A stretch of 21,250 bases of DNA from CALKCV01 sp964609515 (lineage in GTDB: Bacteria > Cyanobacteriota > Cyanobacteriia > Cyanobacteriales > Microcoleaceae), in contig CAZSTZ010000105.1 in NCBI GenBank assembly GCA_964609515.1, positions 1-21,250 on the forward strand. The letters are read 5' to 3'. A program made the position numbers and the translations under genes. Every line of letters begins with the position of its first letter. Position 1 is the first letter of the stretch. Below the pieces are notes generated by a model that was given only the letters and a program-made list of their open reading frames with translations, had not been told where the DNA came from and did no database searches. Positions 1-6,807 of this stretch are shown here, in pieces.

Positions 1-52
1 TTGTCCCCCTTGTCTCCCTTGTCCCCCTTGTCCCCCTTGTCTCCCTTGTCCC
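1..52. repeat. 9-base tandem repeat inside pixL
   Basis: About six units of TTGTCCCCC or TTGTCTCCC (plus strand) run to the window edge. Because the unit is nine bases, it stays in frame with pixL and encodes a (Gly-Asp-Lys)n tract just after the Hpt region. It may continue beyond the window. Confidence 0.85.
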
Positions 53-836
53 CCTCCCCCCTGGGGCGAGTGAGTTTCAATAAATTCTTGCTCGGTTTGC
101 CCCCAACGGCGCGATCGCCTCCTAAAACTGCCTCCCGCCCCGCTTGCAAATCTGCCAGAGCGATTTTACCGATAGTTTTATAATATTTGGGATTGACTTT
201 CAAAGCTTTTATCGCAGTTTCGGCGATCGCTGTAAAGCCAGATAAATTTAACATATTCCCCAGAGTGGCGAAGACTTCTGCTTGAGACTTCAACTCTTCT
301 ATAACCTGTTTGGGAGACATAGACTTGCCTGCCTCCCCTAACAAATTTTCCCACCGACTCAACCCCTGCGGTATCTCCTGGGCAAAGAGAAATTTCGTCA
401 TGTCGCCGCCCATCGAGACTTCTGGGAGTTCCGCTGCCTCCTCCAGGGGGTGTCCGAGTTTCGCTTCTAGGGCATCGAAGAGGGGGTGGGAACGAGCGAT
501 CGCCTCTTCTTCGCGATATTGACCGGTTTCTATTTGCCGAACTATCGGTTCTCGGAGACTATCGAAAGCTTCCAAGAGCAAATTTTCCAACTCGATATCT
601 ATAACTAAATCTTCCCGATAGAGGGCGCGGATGCCATTTTCGAGGTTGTGGGCGATTTTCTGGATGCCGGTTAAACCGATACAGGCGGCGCCTCCTTTAA
701 TAGAATGGGCGGCCCGCATTAAATCGTGGATTTTTTCCAAGTTGCTTTCCTGGGAAATTGTCATCAGTCCGCTTTCGAGGACTTGTAACAATTCTGTGGC
801 TTCTTGGACGAAGAATTCGTAGGCTCGATCGTTCAT
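1..836 (-). CDS. pixL: CheA-like phototaxis histidine kinase, N-terminal part (runs off left edge)
   Basis: An open frame from ATG at 836 reads leftward without a stop to the window edge (278 codons seen). Residues about 1-110 form an Hpt domain with the phosphorylation motif RAAHSIKGGAA, phosphoacceptor His44. In CheA/PixL/PilL proteins this His takes phosphate from the kinase domain and passes it to CheY-like regulators; the kinase, CheW-like and receiver domains would lie outside the window. Residues about 110-255 are a helical second region. After that, residues about 258-278 are a low-complexity (G-D-K)n tract encoded by an in-frame 9-base tandem repeat at the window edge. The gene follows pixGHIJ on the same strand, as in known phototaxis operons, but is separated from pixJ by a toxin-antitoxin pair. 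No Shine-Dalgarno is visible; the start abuts a TTAATTG repeat. The family call is firm. The pix name rests on context and on the cyanobacteriochrome domains of PixJ. Confidence 0.88.
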   Translation of the reverse strand, partial: MNDRAYEFFVQEATELLQVLESGLMTISQESNLEKIHDLMRAAHSIKGGAACIGLTGIQKIAHNLENGIRALYREDLVIDIELENLLLEAFDSLREPIVRQIETGQYREEEAIARSHPLFDALEAKLGHPLEEAAELPEVSMGGDMTKFLFAQEIPQGLSRWENLLGEAGKSMSPKQVIEELKSQAEVFATLGNMLNLSGFTAIAETAIKALKVNPKYYKTIGKIALADLQAGREAVLGGDRAVGGKPSKNLLKLTRPRGEGDKGDKGDKGDKGDKGD

Positions 837-866
837 TGTTAATTGTTAATTGTTAATTGTTAATTG
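837..866. repeat. STRR-type heptamer repeat (TTGTTAA)n
   Basis: About four copies of TTGTTAA lie between the PIN toxin stop and the pixL ATG, so they form the whole region where a pixL ribosome-binding site should be. Short tandemly repeated heptamers (STRR) are known from filamentous cyanobacteria. Confidence 0.85.
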
Positions 867-885
867 AAAGGGGAGTGCGCAGCTA

Positions 886-1374
886 CTACTCGCCCACAAT
901 TTGCAGCACGCGATCGTATAGCATCTGAGAAACTCGAAACTCCGCTGTTAGAATGAGTTCGTCAATTATAGGTTTAATCTCCGCGATCGCACCTTGAGTC
1001 TTAGCTTCAATGAGAACTCCAAGCAACCCGGTTATCCTAAGCCCCTGACGGCTTGCTTCCGCTCTACCGCGACGTTCGTCTATCAACAGAATTTCGGCAT
1101 TAAGCTCCTTCGCTAAGACTATTGCTTCCGATTCTCCCTCATCTAGTGGCAGTGCTTTGAGATTAGCAACCAGACTGCGGTTGACTACCGATCGCATCTG
1201 AATCCAATCGGCAGAAAGGACTTCTCTAGTACCGGGCACGGGAACGCTTACTTCCGTTAGTTCCCGGTAAACAGCTTCAGGAATGATGATGCTTCCGTAT
1301 AGTTGTTGAAGCAGCTTTAGTTTATTAATAGCTGCTAGACTGGTAATGGGCGAGGTATCGCTGACTATAATCAT
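886..1374 (-). CDS. PIN-domain (DUF3368) toxin of a VapBC-like pair
   Basis: A 162-residue protein of the DUF3368 PIN-domain family, presumed to be a metal-dependent ribonuclease toxin. It has the expected acidic residues: Asp6 in VSDTSP, Glu38 in YRELT, the DEGESEAI segment at 78-85 (Glu81), and Asp99 in LLIDERRGRAEA. These give the usual PIN active site, so the gene looks intact. Its ATG overlaps the stop of the upstream UPF0175 antitoxin gene (ATGA), which is the typical arrangement of such modules and implies translational coupling. The pair sits between pixJ and pixL, so read-through could place the toxin in the phototaxis transcript. RNase activity and target are family inference. Confidence 0.87.
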   Translation of the reverse strand: MIIVSDTSPITSLAAINKLKLLQQLYGSIIIPEAVYRELTEVSVPVPGTREVLSADWIQMRSVVNRSLVANLKALPLDEGESEAIVLAKELNAEILLIDERRGRAEASRQGLRITGLLGVLIEAKTQGAIAEIKPIIDELILTAEFRVSQMLYDRVLQIVGE

Positions 1375-1619
1375 ATTCTTCCTAGCTCCCGCAGATTTTT
1401 TAGGTCGAGTTCTAGGTCTTCGATATCGTAGTCGTAGATGGGAATTTGTTTAGACTTGAGCAATTGCCGAAACGAGAATTTTTCCATCCCGGCTAACTTG
1501 CTTGCGTATCCCAGAGGTAGTTTTCCGGTTTGGAATAGCATAATTGCTATTTGCTGTTTTAACTCGGGTTCGCTCATTCGAGTGGCGCTTACTATTTCAT
1601 CGGGAATAATTACGCTCAT
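1371..1619 (-). CDS. UPF0175 family antitoxin
   Basis: An 82-residue protein matching the UPF0175 family. It has the pattern MSEPELKQQIAIMLFQTGKL, then LGYASKLAGMEKFSFRQLLKSK and a short acidic tail. These proteins pair with DUF3368 PIN toxins and have a small helix-turn-helix-like fold (residues about 30-65), probably binding both the toxin and the module's own promoter. The start at 1619 is preceded by a GGAG about ten bases upstream. The gene overlaps the toxin start by four bases. An array of hairpin repeats between this gene and pixJ may separate the module's transcription from the upstream operon. Confidence 0.85.
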   Translation of the reverse strand: MSVIIPDEIVSATRMSEPELKQQIAIMLFQTGKLPLGYASKLAGMEKFSFRQLLKSKQIPIYDYDIEDLELDLKNLRELGRI

Positions 1620-1636
1620 AAGGTTTTTCTCCTAAG

Positions 1637-1659
1637 GTAGAACGGGCATCTTGCCTGTT
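1637..1659 (+). repeat. Palindromic element, intergenic copy
   Basis: GTAG followed by AACGGGCATCTTGCCTGTT. This is an intergenic copy of the small palindromic element that also occurs in frame in pixJ (3566, 4106, 4637, 4909) and at the end of the cyclase gene (11892, 11920). It lies just upstream of the antitoxin start. Confidence 0.7.
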
Positions 1660-1690
1660 TTTTGATAGTCTTGCCTGTTTTTTTTATAAA

Positions 1691-1860
1691 AACCGGGTTT
1701 CAGTATCCCCCAGAAACCCGGTTGGTAAAAAACCGGGTTTCAGTATCCCCCAGAAACCCGGTTGGCAAAAAAACCGGGTTTCAGTATCCCCCAGAAACCC
1801 GGTTGGCAAAAAACCGGGTTTCAGTATCCACCAGAAACCCGGTTGGTAAAAAACCGGGTT
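1691..1860. repeat. Tandem array of hairpin repeats (AACCGGGTTTC / GAAACCCGGTT)
   Basis: Four complete units of 40-41 bases start at 1691, 1731, 1772 and 1812, with a truncated fifth at 1852-1860. Each unit is a perfect 11-base inverted repeat (AACCGGGTTTC and GAAACCCGGTT) around an 11-base AGTATCC[AC]CCA loop, joined by A-rich spacers. The array begins about a dozen bases past the pixJ stop. It could act as a chain of terminators or RNA-stabilising hairpins; function is inference. Short open frames across the array are artefacts of the repeat. Confidence 0.95.
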
Positions 1861-1871
1861 GTATCCATGAA

Positions 1872-4800
1872 TTATTCTACCTTGAATTGGGCGACGCTTT
1901 TTTGCAGTTCGCCGGCTACTTCTAATAGGCGGGCGAAAGACTCCGCCACCGTGAGAGATTGACCCGAGGTGCGGTTGGCGATCGCCGCTACTTCCTGCAT
2001 GGTATCCGATAGTTCGCAGGAGGTGTCCGCTTGAGCGATCGCTGACTGGGCGATCTCTTCTACTAACTCGCTAATCTTACCGCTTGCTTCCGCTAATTCG
2101 GTTAAACTCTGGCGAGTTCCCTTCACTAACTCCGTACCCTTCAACACTCGCTTGCGACCGATAATCATCGCTTTTACCACCTCGTTAGTTTCGGCCTGGA
2201 TATCCTCCACAATTTGTTCGATTTCCCTGGTGGCGCTTGCCGACTGTTCCGCCAAAGTTCGCACTTCTCCCGCCACCGTGGCAAAACCTTCGTCATCGCG
2301 AGCGGCGCGAGTCGCCTCCACCGACGCATTTAAAGCTAAAATATTGGTTTGATTTGCCAAATCGCTAATCAAACTCACCACCCGGGAGATTTTCTTGGAA
2401 GCATCCCCCAAATTTTTCACCTTGCGGGCGGCGGCATCCACGGTTTTCTGAATCGCCAAAATGCCGTCAACGGTTTTATCCATCGCTCCATCGCTAGTTT
2501 TGAGAATTTGATTGGCCTGCTGCACTTTAACTTCCGCCTCCCGGGCGTTGTCGGCTACCCCGTGGATTTCGTCCACCATCAACTTAATCTGAGTCAGGGC
2601 AGCAGCGATCGCCTCCGCCTGGCGCTGCGCCTCCCCAGACAAAACCTTAATCTCGGCTTCGCTACCCTCAGCAGTAGCAGTCACAACTCCCGCCGCCGAC
2701 TGCACCTGGGACGCTAACTTTTGCAAGTTCTCGATAGTAGCATTAAAAAAGTCCGCCACCGTACCCATCACCCCTTCGGTTACTCGGGCGCGGACGGTCA
2801 AATCGCCGCCGAAGGAACCTTCTATCTCTGCTAAGAAAGCATCGATGTGATTTTCGAGCTGTTCCTTTTGTTGCTGTTGTTCTATGGAAACCGTCTCCGC
2901 ATCCTGGCGCGCGAGCTCTACCTGTTCCAGCAACCAAGCCTGTTCGAGGGCGTAGCCGACTTGTTGGGCTACTTGTTTAAATACCTCTACTTCCGACTCC
3001 TGCCACTGACGGGTATTGGCGCACTGGTGGACGCCGAGCAAGCCGTATAATTTCCGGTTGACCACGATGGGCACTACCACGTTAGCCTTAACCTGCCACT
3101 TTTTCAGTTGTTCCTCGTGGCACTCGGTTAAACCCGCTTTAGTAATATCTTCGGTCACTTGCACCCGCCCCAGACGGTATTGTTCTACATATTCGCTGGG
3201 AAAGCAGGGCACTTCCTTTTCCATTTCGATGATTCTCGCCCAACCGGGTTTAACTACTTCGGAGATAATCTCCCCATCCCAGGTAGTCTCGTCAAACCTA
3301 TAAATTACCGCCCGGTCAACTTCCATTAGTTCCAAGGCACCCTCTACGGCGCTGCGGCAGATGCGCTCCGGATCTAAAGATTCCCGAATGCGGGAACTGA
3401 TGGCTCCGAGCTGTCGCGCTTGCTGGGTGGCGGCCTGCTGTTGCTGTAATAACAGGGCCTGGTCGAGGGCGTAACCGATTTGAACTGCTACTTGTTTGGT
3501 TAAATCTATTTCCCACTGCTGCCAGTGGCGAGGTTTGGAACATTGATGGGCAATTAATAAGCCCAGTAGAACGGGCGTCCCCCCTGTTGTCCCGCCTGTT
3601 GCCCTGACGATGGGCGTTACTAAGTTAGCTTTCACCTCAAAAGATTCGAGCTGTCGCAGGTGACACTCGGTTAAGTCGGCTTGCTGGATGTCGTCGATCG
3701 CTCTTACTCGCCCCGTAAGATATTTCTGGACGTATCCTTCGGCAAAACAGGGGTCGTTTATTTCTGCCCCCAAGGATTCGGTAAATCCCGTTTCTACAGA
3801 TTCTGCGGTGACGGTGCCCTGCCACTGGGAGTCGAATTGATAAACTATGACCCGCGATGCCTGCAAGGCTTTGCGCATTTCTTCGACGGCGGCGTTTAAA
3901 ATGTCTTTGAGGCTGAGAGATTCCCGAATGCGAGAGCTAATCTGGTTTAAGCGCCTCGCTTGGGCGGTGGCGATCTGATGTTTTTGCAGCAGGTTGATGC
4001 GATCTAGGGCGAAGCCTATTTGGGTGCCGAGTTGTTTGATGAAGTCGATTTCCGAGTTTTTCCAAGTCCTGAAGTGGGAGCATTGGTGAACGATTAACAG
4101 GCCCCGTAGAACAGGAGTCTCGCCCGTCGACCTATCTATTATGGGCGCTACTAGGTTGGATTTTACTTGGTAGGGTTCTAGCTGTCCGATGTGGCACTCG
4201 GTTAAGCGGGCTTCGTAGATGTTGTTAATCGCGCTGACTCGTCCCCGCAGATAGGGTTTGACGTAGCGATCGGCAAAGCAAGGATCGGCGATTTTTGCTC
4301 CCAAGGCGCTTTCCCAACCCCGATCTACCGACTCCGCTACTACGGTTCCCTGCCAGTTGGCATCGAAGGTATAGACTAGGATGCGATCGGCGCTTAAGGA
4401 TTCTCGGCTTTCTTCTACTGCTATGTCGAAGATTTCTTCGGGTTTCAAGTCTTCCCGCAGCATGGCGGTAATTTGGTTGAGGAGTCGCGCTTGTCGGGCG
4501 ATCGCTTGTTGTTCTTCGAGCATGATGGTCCGCTCTAGGGCATAGCCCACTTCCACGGCGACTTCCCGCAACAGTTCGATTTCTGTTTCTTTCCACGCCC
4601 TGGGGCCGGAGCATTGATGGGCGATGAATAGCCCCTGTAGAACGGGCGTCCCGCTTGTTGCCCTCACGGCTAAGATGGGAACCACCAGGCTTGCTCTGAC
4701 TTCAAAGGGTTCGAGCAGTTTGAGGTGGCACTCGCTTAAATCAGCTTTGAAGATATCGTCAACGGCGCTGACTCGCCCCCGTTCGTAGGAGAGGGCGTAG

Positions 4801-5771
4801 CGTTCGGCGAAGCAGGGATCTTCTATTTCCGCTCCCAGGGTCACGGGCCATCGGCGATCCACTGATTCGGCTACTACGGTTCCTTGCCACAGGCGGGACT
4901 CTTGGGGCAACAGGCGTCCCGCCTGTTCTACCAGGTCAAATTCATAGACGAGAACCCGATCGCTCTCGATCGCTTCTCTGGTTGCCTCCACCGCTGCGGT
5001 TAGGATATCGTCGCGGTTGACTGCCCGCCGCACTTTTGATTTGATTTTTTCTAGCAGTTTGATTTGTTTGGTGAGGGCTTGTTGTTTTTCTAAGAGTAAT
5101 GCCCTATCTAGGACGTAACCTAGTTGGAGGGCGAGCGCTTCTAAAAAGTCGATTTCTGCTTGACTCCATTCCCGAGTTCCTTGGCAGTCGATGGCGACGA
5201 GCAGTGCCAGAGGGCGATCGCCTACTCGAACTGGGGCGACGAGAGTGGGGACGCTATCCCAAAACTCGGCGTTCGCTCCGGTTTTACCTTGGCGGTATGG
5301 TTCTGTCTGGCGATCTACTAAGTTTGGATCGATTCTTTGAAGGAAGGACCGACCGGCTTTTATCGATTCTGCCGCGACTTTGCTTTTACCCTTGCGTTCT
5401 AATTGATAGATAGTTACTCTATCTGTTGCCAATGCTTCCCGCACTTCCTCCACGGCGGTTTCTAGTAGCTCTTCTGGTTTGAGAGTCTCCCAGAGACGGG
5501 CGCTTATTCGGTTTAATTGTTCTGCTTTTTCTGCCGCCGCCCCTTCTTCTTCTATTAATCTCTGGAGGCGATCTGCTCTCATATCGATGCTTTCTCGCAA
5601 TTTTCTCAGTTCCGCCGCTATCACTTTGTTTCTAGCTCTTAAACCTCTTTCTTCTTCTACTTCTTCCACCGATAACCCGCTTTCTACGGGCACGAGCGCC
5701 ATCGAGCTTGCCGCGATCTCCACTGCATCTTCGTCTTCTCGGTTATACTTTTCCATCGTTCTTTGTTTCAT
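1872..5771 (-). CDS. pixJ: Methyl-accepting phototaxis receptor with four cyanobacteriochrome GAF domains
   Basis: A 1299-residue receptor with no signal peptide or evident membrane segment. Residues 35-90 are coiled coil. GAF1 (about 90-225) lacks chromophore cysteines. GAF2-GAF5 (about 250-410, 440-590, 615-770, 795-940) each carry a conserved Cys-His that binds a bilin in this family (Cys348, 526, 703, 884) and an upstream P-C-F cysteine (Cys320, 498, 675, 856) exactly 28 residues earlier. This is the DXCF cyanobacteriochrome signature, as I recall it from TePixJ. GAF2-4 read DPCF; GAF5 reads VPCF, so its second cysteine may behave differently. A HAMP-like segment (about 975-1020) leads to the MCP signalling hairpin with ISDLANQTNILALNASVEA at 1134-1152. 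The protein should sense light, probably several colours, and control PixL through PixI. Short palindromic DNA elements encode loops in GAF2-4. Coloured-light function is family inference. Confidence 0.93.
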   Translation of the reverse strand: MKQRTMEKYNREDEDAVEIAASSMALVPVESGLSVEEVEEERGLRARNKVIAAELRKLRESIDMRADRLQRLIEEEGAAAEKAEQLNRISARLWETLKPEELLETAVEEVREALATDRVTIYQLERKGKSKVAAESIKAGRSFLQRIDPNLVDRQTEPYRQGKTGANAEFWDSVPTLVAPVRVGDRPLALLVAIDCQGTREWSQAEIDFLEALALQLGYVLDRALLLEKQQALTKQIKLLEKIKSKVRRAVNRDDILTAAVEATREAIESDRVLVYEFDLVEQAGRLLPQESRLWQGTVVAESVDRRWPVTLGAEIEDPCFAERYALSYERGRVSAVDDIFKADLSECHLKLLEPFEVRASLVVPILAVRATSGTPVLQGLFIAHQCSGPRAWKETEIELLREVAVEVGYALERTIMLEEQQAIARQARLLNQITAMLREDLKPEEIFDIAVEESRESLSADRILVYTFDANWQGTVVAESVDRGWESALGAKIADPCFADRYVKPYLRGRVSAINNIYEARLTECHIGQLEPYQVKSNLVAPIIDRSTGETPVLRGLLIVHQCSHFRTWKNSEIDFIKQLGTQIGFALDRINLLQKHQIATAQARRLNQISSRIRESLSLKDILNAAVEEMRKALQASRVIVYQFDSQWQGTVTAESVETGFTESLGAEINDPCFAEGYVQKYLTGRVRAIDDIQQADLTECHLRQLESFEVKANLVTPIVRATGGTTGGTPVLLGLLIAHQCSKPRHWQQWEIDLTKQVAVQIGYALDQALLLQQQQAATQQARQLGAISSRIRESLDPERICRSAVEGALELMEVDRAVIYRFDETTWDGEIISEVVKPGWARIIEMEKEVPCFPSEYVEQYRLGRVQVTEDITKAGLTECHEEQLKKWQVKANVVVPIVVNRKLYGLLGVHQCANTRQWQESEVEVFKQVAQQVGYALEQAWLLEQVELARQDAETVSIEQQQQKEQLENHIDAFLAEIEGSFGGDLTVRARVTEGVMGTVADFFNATIENLQKLASQVQSAAGVVTATAEGSEAEIKVLSGEAQRQAEAIAAALTQIKLMVDEIHGVADNAREAEVKVQQANQILKTSDGAMDKTVDGILAIQKTVDAAARKVKNLGDASKKISRVVSLISDLANQTNILALNASVEATRAARDDEGFATVAGEVRTLAEQSASATREIEQIVEDIQAETNEVVKAMIIGRKRVLKGTELVKGTRQSLTELAEASGKISELVEEIAQSAIAQADTSCELSDTMQEVAAIANRTSGQSLTVAESFARLLEVAGELQKSVAQFKVE
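3566..3600 (+). repeat. Palindromic element inside pixJ GAF4 (with duplicated half)
   Basis: GTAG plus AACGGGCGTCCCCCCTGTT followed by a second GTCCCGCCTGTT half. Read in the gene's direction it encodes the Gly/Thr-rich loop RATGGTTGGTPVL just before the conserved AHQC strand of GAF4. GAF5 has only a short turn there (VNRKLYGLL). Confidence 0.75.
4106..4128 (+). repeat. Palindromic element inside pixJ GAF3 (diverged)
   Basis: GTAG plus AACAGGAGTCTCGCCCGTC. This diverged copy encodes DRSTGETPVLRG at the same loop as the GAF2 and GAF4 copies. Confidence 0.6.
4637..4659 (+). repeat. Palindromic element inside pixJ GAF2, loop before AHQC
   Basis: GTAG plus AACGGGCGTCCCGCTTGTT, in frame, encoding RATSGTPVLQG (about residues 370-380). 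Confidence 0.75.
4909..4931 (-). repeat. Palindromic element inside pixJ GAF2, opposite orientation
   Basis: AACAGGCGTCCCGCCTGTT then CTAC: the same element in the other orientation. It encodes LVEQAGRLLPQ (about residues 280-290), an extra loop absent from GAF3 and GAF4, which go straight from YxFD to WQGTV. Confidence 0.75.
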
Positions 5772-5787
5772 GGTTGTTAATGGTTAA

Positions 5788-5834
5788 TCGTCAATTGTTA
5801 GTTGTTAGTTGTTAGTTGTTAGTTGTTAGTTGTT
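5788..5834. repeat. STRR-type heptamer repeat (TTAGTTG)n overlapping the pixI stop
   Basis: Six copies of TTAGTTG, preceded by variant units, lie between pixI and pixJ. The pixI stop codon (5812-5814) and its last residues (LTTNN) are encoded by this repeat. Confidence 0.85.
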
Positions 5835-6282
5835 CGGTGGCGATCGCCTCGAAGTCTAAAATCTGAAAAGTTTCGTTTTTTTTATTTTTCCAACTAGCTT
5901 TTATGTATTTTGCCAAAATGGGATTAAAATTTTTCGTGGAACTTCCCTCCTTTATTTCTTCTGCTTCGACACCCATTAGCCCGCCGATATTTTTTACTAA
6001 AAACCCTAGCTTTATTTCCCCACTAATTTTCACGTGCAAAACGTTATATTTAGAACGGTAAAAACCCGCTTTTAATAATGCTTCGTATCCCATGACGGAA
6101 ACTAAATCTATCAGCCAAACTACTTCTCCTTGCCAGGGAAAACAACCGCAAACGGAGGAGGGCATATCGGGAATTGGGACGATTGTTTTTGGACTCAAGC
6201 TAATAATTTCTGCTAGTTCTTCTGTCGATACCATCGCCCCTATATCGTGGGTTATGTAAAATGTCATAAATTGGGTTTTCAT
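5812..6282 (-). CDS. pixI: CheW-like adaptor protein
   Basis: A CheW-like adaptor linking the receptor PixJ to the kinase PixL. From ATG at 6282 it has 156 residues, the usual CheW length. It shows CheW features: LAEIISLSPKTIVPIPDMPSS early, WQGEVVWLIDL in the middle, and LGFLVKNIGGLMGVEAEEI later. The open frame extends to a TTG at 6327, but that extra segment (IPHSPFPNP) is encoded by CCCCATT-type repeat DNA, so I prefer the ATG. No clear Shine-Dalgarno is visible at either start; a second ATG lies five codons downstream. The last residues and stop lie in a TTAGTTG repeat. It sits between pixH and pixJ on the same strand, consistent with one operon. Confidence 0.88.
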   Translation of the reverse strand: MKTQFMTFYITHDIGAMVSTEELAEIISLSPKTIVPIPDMPSSVCGCFPWQGEVVWLIDLVSVMGYEALLKAGFYRSKYNVLHVKISGEIKLGFLVKNIGGLMGVEAEEIKEGSSTKNFNPILAKYIKASWKNKKNETFQILDFEAIATEQLTTNN

Positions 6283-6375
6283 TGGGTTGGGGAATGGGGA
6301 ATGGGGAATTGTTTTTAATCGAGTCAAGCGCGATTACTACGAACTGTATCGCGCTCCGCGATTACTACGAACTGC
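6283..6375. repeat. pixH-pixI gap: CCCCATT-type repeat and a duplicated 18-mer
   Basis: Bases 6283-6308 are AATGGGG-type units. The sequence CGCGATTACTACGAACTG occurs at 6329-6346 and again at 6357-6374, the second copy ending just before the pixH stop. I see no gene or regulatory motif here. Confidence 0.75.
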
Positions 6376-6741
6376 TTATTGTTTCATTAATTCTGTTAAA
6401 GTAGATAGAACCTCCTCAGTATTAATTGGTTTGGTTAGATAAGCATTAGCTCCTTGCTTTAGCGCCCAATTTTTATCGATTTTTCCCGATTTTATCGAAC
6501 AAATAATGATAGGAATTTTTGCCGTACATTCTTGATTTTTTAACTCTCTACACAAGCTAAAACCGCTTTGACCTGGCAAAATTACGTCTAGCAAAATAGC
6601 ATCGAAACTTTTTTGCTCTAAAATAGCTTTAGCAGTTTCGGCGGTAGTAACGTTTTGCGCTTCAAAACCAGATTGCCGCAAACATTCGGTTAAAATACTT
6701 GCTTCCGTCTGGCTATCTTCTACGATTAATACCCTGACCAT
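6376..6741 (-). CDS. pixH: CheY-like response regulator
   Basis: A 121-residue stand-alone receiver domain. The acidic pocket is Glu8-Asp9, the phosphoacceptor is Asp52 in ILLDVILPGQSG, the switch residue is Ser82 and the conserved lysine is Lys104 in YLTKP. It has no output domain, so it is of CheY/PixH type and should take phosphate from PixL and act on the type IV pilus machinery. GGA and an A-run precede the ATG at 6741. It lies between pixG and pixI on the same strand, matching the known gene order. Confidence 0.92.
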   Translation of the reverse strand: MVRVLIVEDSQTEASILTECLRQSGFEAQNVTTAETAKAILEQKSFDAILLDVILPGQSGFSLCRELKNQECTAKIPIIICSIKSGKIDKNWALKQGANAYLTKPINTEEVLSTLTELMKQ

Positions 6742-6773
6742 TTTTTTTCCTGATAATTGTTGATTGTCGATTC

Positions 6774-6807
6774 TTAATTGGGAACTTGTTAATTGCTAAT
6801 TGTTAAT
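6774..6807 (+). repeat. 34-base inverted repeat, left copy, spanning the pixG stop
   Basis: Starts TTAATTGGGAACTTGTTAAT. Its exact reverse complement is at 7962-7995 on the other side of pixG. It contains the last codons and stop of pixG (TISN). Confidence 0.9.

Noticed and set aside
1691..1860. Possible CRISPR array
   Set aside because: Units are 40-41 bases with hairpin stems and constant loops; there are no variable spacers and no cas genes.
1662..1962. Plus-strand open frames across the hairpin array
   Set aside because: Their sequence is a direct read of the tandem repeat (repeated QYPPETRL-type units); no gene-like features.
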